A stretch of 64,000 nucleotides of DNA. It comes from Maea johnstoni (Eukaryota; Annelida; Polychaeta; Spionida; Magelonidae). Numbering within the stretch: position 1 is the stretch's first letter; every line of letters starts with the position of its first letter. The position numbers and the translations under genes were made by a program. Below, piece after piece: positions 45,725 to 64,000 of this stretch. A model generated the notes under the pieces. The model did no database searches. It worked only from the letters and a program-made list of their open reading frames with translations, and was not told where the DNA came from. Where the stretch lies: assembly GCA_963942565.1 (NCBI GenBank), contig OZ012699.1, positions 32,676,436 to 32,740,435 on the forward strand, given 5' to 3'.

Positions 45725-46476
45725 GGGAATAACTTTTCAGTTTGGGGTTTCAATCCGGACACAGTAATACCTTATCAATGTAAGTCCTAACGAAACCCTA
45801 GCCAAAACTCAATAATGCACTCAATAATTGTCTCTGGTGACATTATCCACATGTTAAGTGGACAATAATAAAGAAGGGTTTACATTTCGAAATTGATTAC
45901 TAAACTATAAGGTTATATGTTTCGTAAATCCCTATAGGGTGTTAGATTTCTGAAAAGCTAGATCTTTGTTAGCTTTCCAAGCTCTTGAATTGTCCTGTTG
46001 CTATTTTCTTAGGAATTATACCCCATTCTCTCTCTCTGTCGTACTACAATATGATTGTCAAAGGTTTTATAGCATTACCATGAATCTTTTATATGTGGAC
46101 AGAGTGCTTGAATATGCTATACAGCTGTTGAAGAATAACGCAAAAATGTTGAATTAGTACATGTGATGCATTTAGACCAATTGAAATCAACAGGGCAAAT
46201 AGTGTCCAGTATATTTAGGGATAATATGATTGTTTGCATGGGTATGGTTGCCTAGCAAATAGGACGTCATTTGATTGGTTTGCCAATCGAAGGGCGATGG
46301 GAAATGACCGTGTGTCATCACGTGGCAATGCCGATATAATCTAAGACTCCGGTAGCACAACACAGTCACATATAACACACAGCACTCAGGCAGGATATAC
46401 CACATCTACATACCACTACTGACATTAACTGACAATATAAGACAAATAGGTGTGTTGAAACTTACATTACATACTC

Positions 46477-46777
46477 ATGGCTAAACTGTGTGAGGTAATT
46501 ATTGCTCTGCACATTGGTCTGACCTGCTCATGCATCTATGCCGATGTTACTCTTGCCAATTTCAAGAGTCATGCAGGAAAAGCCTCAAATCTCACTGGAT
46601 TCATTTCAAGTCAGAGAAGGACAGATATAGAGTGTGCTCGTTGGTGCAGCTCATACCAGTGTTGCTACGCTGCTCAATACTCAAAGACTACACAGGAATG
46701 CCAACTTCTGGGTCGACAGCATATGAGAAGCCTTGCCAGTAACCCTCGTTGGATACTTATGGCAAATCAAGCTCTCG
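46477..46777 (+). CDS. Secreted PAN/apple-like protein, exon 1 only (diverged copy)
   Basis: It starts [20 protein letters not shown], has the same length (301 bp) and the same GTAAGG donor as exon 1 at 10766-10466. All cysteines are kept, but 13 of the first 100 residues differ. The second exon is not found downstream: the alignment between arms stops at about 47335, before the place where it should begin. The gene is therefore incomplete on this contig. It may be an allele interrupted by a structural variant or an assembly break, or a partial paralogue. Confidence 0.7.
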
Positions 46778-46812
46778 GTAAGGGAATAAATGCCTTTAAA
46801 ACCTCACACCTG

Positions 46813-47173
<361 letters not shown>

Positions 47174-47456
47174 GTATGTATGTTGTTTGTATCTACTTAT
47201 TAATGCATGTTTGTGTGTGTCCAATTGCTCAAACTCGCAAAGATACACTAGATATATAAACACATAAATCAAATGAAAAACAGGGTAACAGCAGAACTTG
47301 AAATAATATATAGGAAATACAAAACACCACAAAAACGTCGATTCACTTTCCCCTCTATCTTGGAATAATATACATGAATTGCTTTTATTCATCTAAGACT
47401 ACTGGACGGCGCATTTGACTGCTGGTTCTGAGAAATCAATAGAAACTCCTTAGGCA

Positions 47457-47990
47457 TACTGTATTGGGGTATTCGACAAGGTGACAGTGACATCTTAACT
47501 TAAAGTCCATTTAAGGATCATTGTCAGATCTCCTTTGAAAATCTCAAAAAGTGGGGCCGTATAGGTGGCATCCGAAGTGCCACCTTATACATTTGCATAT
47601 TTCATGTCTAAAATTGAAAGTACATTATACCGTTATGCTGCTGGTGGATAATTTATCCAATACAAGGTGATGTGAAAAATTACTGAAACCCTGGCACATT
47701 GGTACCCATCTGAGAGTACACACGAGAGCTATCCAATGAATACCAACATGGCAGGGTTCAGATGGTTTTCAAAACTCTGCATTTTTCTGAGAATGGAGTC
47801 TCAGCATAGAAAGGGTTAAACTACATCACCATTAGAATTTTCTCGTACCTTGTTTAAGCTTTCATTGTCAGGTCCAATATCTAGAATAAAAAGGGGGGGG
47901 GGGGGGGTCACCAGTCCTGCCGTCCATATAGGTGGCGCCAAAGTGGCAAACAAATTTCATTAAGGGATGAGAAATAATGTATAACCAAGT
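47457..47990. repeat. Dispersed repeat containing a TTAA-family MITE
   Basis: Flanking pieces (47457-47630 and 47820-47990) share TTGTCAGGTC/CACTTTGGC, ATATAGGTGGCGCC and AAGGTGACAGTG with 59190-59435 in a CDC27 intron. Between them sits a MITE copy ending TTAA (47631-47819). A 17-base G run lies at about 47893-47908. Confidence 0.6.
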
Positions 47991-48128
47991 AAGGATATTC
48001 TAACATTTTTGATATACATAAATATATAGTGGTGCCACAACTCTATTAATGAAATCGTATGATCGATTATTAAACTGTCACTTTTGAAAGAGTCAGTACG
48101 GACATAGAGAGAGGCACACAGACACACA

Positions 48129-48242
<114 letters not shown>

Positions 48243-48329
48243 TGCATATATACACGAATAATACATCAACAAGCTTGTGTCGCATAGGCTATAGTTTAGT
48301 TTTATGGATGCATGGGTGTGATTAGTTTA

Positions 48330-50074
48330 ATGATATTGAACCTTACTATATGCAACGATATCGTATTGTGGATGTTCTGTGTTGCACATGTAAGGTTCAA
48401 TGCCATCATTTAACTGTAGCAGGGATGGTTTTGCAAAAAAACAATAAACGGAGCCCAATGTCAGGCAGCTTTGTCTTGAAAGTGTCATTAATCAATACCA
48501 ATATGATATGCCTTCTCCCAGCAAATATTCTGGATGATTCGTAACAGAAAAAATATATACTATTTAGGTTAACAATATATTTGTTGCATTTGCGCTAATC
48601 CAAAATTTAAAATTACACCCATTCCGTAAATATTTCCGGCCTTTACAAAATCAATATGGTGGACATTTACAACTTATTCAACTCGATCGCTGGTTGGAAA
48701 TTGAAAAAAGTCTGATTAAGTCTAATTTAAACGGCGCTGTCATTAATTAATGACAGCAATACATAGACCTAGACGTCGGTGACTGAAAAGAGGGGAAATA
48801 CGTTTCCCAACCCGTTGTACGTGTCCGGAGCATAGCAAAATGCTTCTGACTTGGTTTTGGTCGGAAGCCTGCTGACCTTAGATAAATAAAAAAACAACAA
48901 GTGGATATGATACCAGCCGGTCAACCTCAACAGGCTAGCCTCAGCCAATAGTCTAAAAGTCGAGCTCTGAGCATGCTCAGATGATGCTGGCGCACAGGGT
49001 TCTCTGTAATGTAAATTATACGAGAGCCTTGATTGGTCCTTGTTTCCTCGTAACCCCACCCTGATGCCAGATCAGAAACCCCTGTCGTGTCCAACCCTTC
49101 ACTATAGGGCATATAATAATTAGTCTCTCGCTACATATCCATTCTTTTCTTCGTCTAAGCTGATAATATAGTTTATGGGAGACGACACTAAACCCTAGTC
49201 CCGCTATATAACACCAGAAATCAATACAAGGGTGCTAGCCCGGTTTCGGTACTGAACCAGGGTTATTTCAATAATAGTGAACCTTAACATATGCAACCAC
49301 TGTGGATGTTCTGTGTTGCACATGTAAGGTTCAATGCCATCATCTAACTTGATGTTAGCAGGGACGGTTTGCCAAATTGGCATAAAACACATAAACGGAA
49401 CCAATGCTAGGCTTCTTGGTCCTTAAAGTGTCCTTAACTATCATAGTGTATGTCTAGTTCTAGCAAATATGGTGGACATTTTGAAATAGAAACAATACGT
49501 ACTATTTAGGTTAATAATATACGTGTTGCATTCGCGCTACTCCCGGCGGGGGCACTCAGGTACAGAGGGGGGTCGCACCTGCGTTACGTATTTCGCGGAA
49601 GAAGGGGTCTTTTTTTAAGACCTCCGCATGTCCGCGATTTTGTAAAAGATGGGTACTTTTTTGTACTCAGGTACGAAGTATGGGGGTCAAAATCCCCTTA
49701 CAATCCACGAAATATACGCGGCTCTGACGCTGATTGACTCCCGAAGTGACTGGGCTTCCGAGTTTGCTGCCGCCACTTGCTGCCGCTAAACAACGAAGAG
49801 GATTATAAAATCTTAAGTTAAAATACGTGTTCCCGTACATCCAATGTCAGCGTTTTGACAAAAGAAGGGGTGTTTATTTAGTGGAAAAAATCAGCGTTTT
49901 ATTAAAATAAGGGTGCTTTTTTGACCAGAAATCAGTGCTTTAGGGGTATTTTTTAATTTTGATAACGAACGTATGCACCCCCCTAAATACCCAAGTGACC
50001 CCCCCGGGGCGCTACTCCACATTTCTAATTAAATCCGTTCTGTAAATAATTCCGGCTTTCACAAAAATTTTATG
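48330..50074. repeat. Direct tandem duplication with 934-bp period, running into the gap
   Basis: The segment from 48335 (GTTGCACATGTAAGGTTCAA at about 48381) recurs 934 bp later (about 49315). The second copy is interrupted by the insertion at 49543-50008, resumes at 50018 and is cut by the N gap at 50075. No gene is visible. Confidence 0.8.
49543..50008. mobile_element. MITE-like insertion with 9-bp target-site duplication
   Basis: The element starts CCGGCGGGGGCACTCAGGTA; its right end, read on the minus strand, starts CCGGGGGGGTCACTTGGGTA. It is flanked by GCGCTACTC on both sides (49534-49542 and 50009-50017). The uninterrupted sister copy of the tandem duplication (about 48597) shows the empty site. 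A 9-bp duplication fits MuDR-like elements and some others; the superfamily is not settled. Confidence 0.85.
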
Positions 50075-50274
50075 NNNNNNNNNNNNNNNNNNNNNNNNNN
50101 NNNNNNNNNNNNNNNNNNNNNNNNNNNNNNNNNNNNNNNNNNNNNNNNNNNNNNNNNNNNNNNNNNNNNNNNNNNNNNNNNNNNNNNNNNNNNNNNNNNN
50201 NNNNNNNNNNNNNNNNNNNNNNNNNNNNNNNNNNNNNNNNNNNNNNNNNNNNNNNNNNNNNNNNNNNNNNNNNN
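50075..50274. other. Assembly gap of exactly 200 N
   Basis: Nominal gap between contigs B and C. Both flanks are tandem repeats (the 934-bp duplication and the 152-bp exon array). CDC27 coding sequence for about 90 residues of TPRs is missing somewhere between the ends of contigs C and B. Confidence 0.99.
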
Positions 50275-50965
50275 TGAGTTACTCTAAAATACCCTTTAAC
50301 TACCTCATAGTTTCCCTAAATTCCCCTGAATTACCCCCCAAAATACCCTGTACTTACCTCAGGTGCCTCCTTGTCCAGTTCTGTGACCTCCTGAGCGAGT
50401 GCCGATAGCTGGACCTCTTTCTGGAGGTGCCAGAGCGTGGTGCTATAGATCTCCATACCCTCAGTTTCCCTAAATTACCCTAAACTACCCTAAAATAGCC
50501 TGTACTTACCTCGGGTGCCTCCTTGTCCAGTTCTGTGACCTCCTGAGCGAGTGCCGATAGCTGGACCTCTTTCTGGAGGTGCCAGAGCGTGGTGCTATAG
50601 ATCTCCATACCCTCTGTTTCCCTAAATTACCCTAAACTACCCTAAAATACCCTGTACTTACCTCGGGTGCCTCCTTGTCCAGTTCTGTGACCTCCTGAGC
50701 GAGTGCCGATAGCTGGACCTCTTTCTGGAGGTGCCAGAGCGTGGTGCTATAGATCTCCATACCCTCTGTTTCCCTAAATTACCCTAAACTACCCTAAAAT
50801 ACCCTGTACTTACCTCGGGTGCCTCCTTGTCCAGTTCTGTGACCTCCTGAGCGAGTGCAGAGAGCTGGACCTCTTTCTGGAGGTGCCAGAGCGTGGTGCT
50901 ATAGATCTCCATACCCTCTGTTTCCCTAAATTACCCTAAACTACCCTAAAATACCCTGTACTTAC

Positions 50966-63515
<12,550 letters not shown>

Positions 63516-63682
63516 CTGAAAAAACAAACAAAAAACACCATCAGAGAACACCATCTCAACAATGTTGGTGATCAATATATAATCATATAAGGTGCGGATC
63601 TAGGGGGAAGGGATTCCAGGGGTTCCTTTCCTGTAAATAAAGAATGGATGAATTAAACTTGAAATAACCTAAATAAATATCC

Positions 63683-63975
63683 AGGGCTCGACACTATCAG
63701 TGAACCGCTGGCCCCAGGCTAGTAGAGATTCTCAAAAATGGCTTTGGGCCAGTAAAAACAGAGTCCAACTGGTCATACAGGGTCAGTAAACATTAGGGAG
63801 CACTCTTGTTGACAAGTTTTCACCCACATCAGGCACATAAAGCGCTTGATAATGTTATGAGAAAGGTTTCTAGGACCAGTAAAAAAATTGCAGTACCCTA
63901 ACCAGTAGATACTCGGTCCAACTGTTCTTATAGGGACAGTAACTTTTTAAGTTAGCGTTGAGGCCTGATATCTAT
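63683..63975. mobile_element. Possible hAT-like repeat with CAGGGCTCGAC end
   Basis: Starts CAGGGCTCGACACTA and ends TTAGCGTTGAGGCCTG, imperfect inverted ends of about 14 bp. Internal GGCCAGTAAAA/ACCAGTAAAA words repeat. Flanking ATATC occurs on both sides. Similar ACTAGCCC-type sequence lies at 61195-61450. It is left of no known exon. Confidence 0.45.
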
Positions 63976-64000
63976 TTTGAAATACCACCTTTTGGACATT

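Overview
The window is animal nuclear DNA. It is AT-rich, has split genes with GT-AG introns, is full of LINE, SINE and MITE debris and long (TA)n tracts, and is interrupted by two nominal 200-N assembly gaps (25190-25389 and 50075-50274). It therefore consists of three contigs: A (1-25189), B (25390-50074) and C (50275-64000). Gene content, extreme heterozygosity and minisatellites that straddle exon-intron borders suggest a marine invertebrate. Amphioxus is my first guess; an echinoderm, a hemichordate or another invertebrate cannot be excluded.

Three host genes are supported. (1) The last coding exon of a carotenoid-oxygenase family gene lies at 843-2213 (+). (2) A small two-exon gene for a secreted Cys-rich (PAN/apple-like) protein lies at 9385-10766 (-). 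Its first exon recurs at 46477-46777 (+). (3) The dominant gene is CDC27/APC3, a TPR subunit of the anaphase-promoting complex. Eleven exons run on the minus strand of contig C (63515 down to 50966). The remaining 3' exons run on the plus strand of contig B (25390 to 30588). A second copy of the last two exons lies on the minus strand of contig A (24677 to 23721). Exon phases join correctly. The total length matches vertebrate CDC27 (about 820 residues), lacking only the start exon and roughly 90 residues of TPR sequence that would fall in the C/B gap.

The segment 10060-25189 (A) is repeated in inverted orientation at 28439-47335 (B), with SNPs, different repeat lengths and arm-specific transposon insertions. 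The inner end of the left arm coincides exactly with a contig end. CDC27 becomes collinear only if contig B is turned round. The simplest reading is two haplotypes of one locus retained in one scaffold, with B misoriented, rather than a true chromosomal palindrome.

Within CDC27, at least five places carry local tandem duplications that include an exon end plus its splice site: 152 bp x5, 111 bp x2, 77 bp x2, about 178 bp x3-4 and about 153 bp x3. One is triplicated in contig B but single in contig A. This repeated minting of decoy splice sites in one essential gene is the most interesting biological signal here.

The rest is mobile-element and satellite sequence: fragments of at least five LINEs, two tRNA-derived SINE families, two TTAA-flanked MITE families, Tc1/mariner-like and hAT-like MITEs, an array of CCATATATGG motifs, an array of TCAAGGTCA motifs, and a doubly palindromic C/G-rich minisatellite inside a CDC27 intron. 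No LTR retrovirus or Polinton was recognised.
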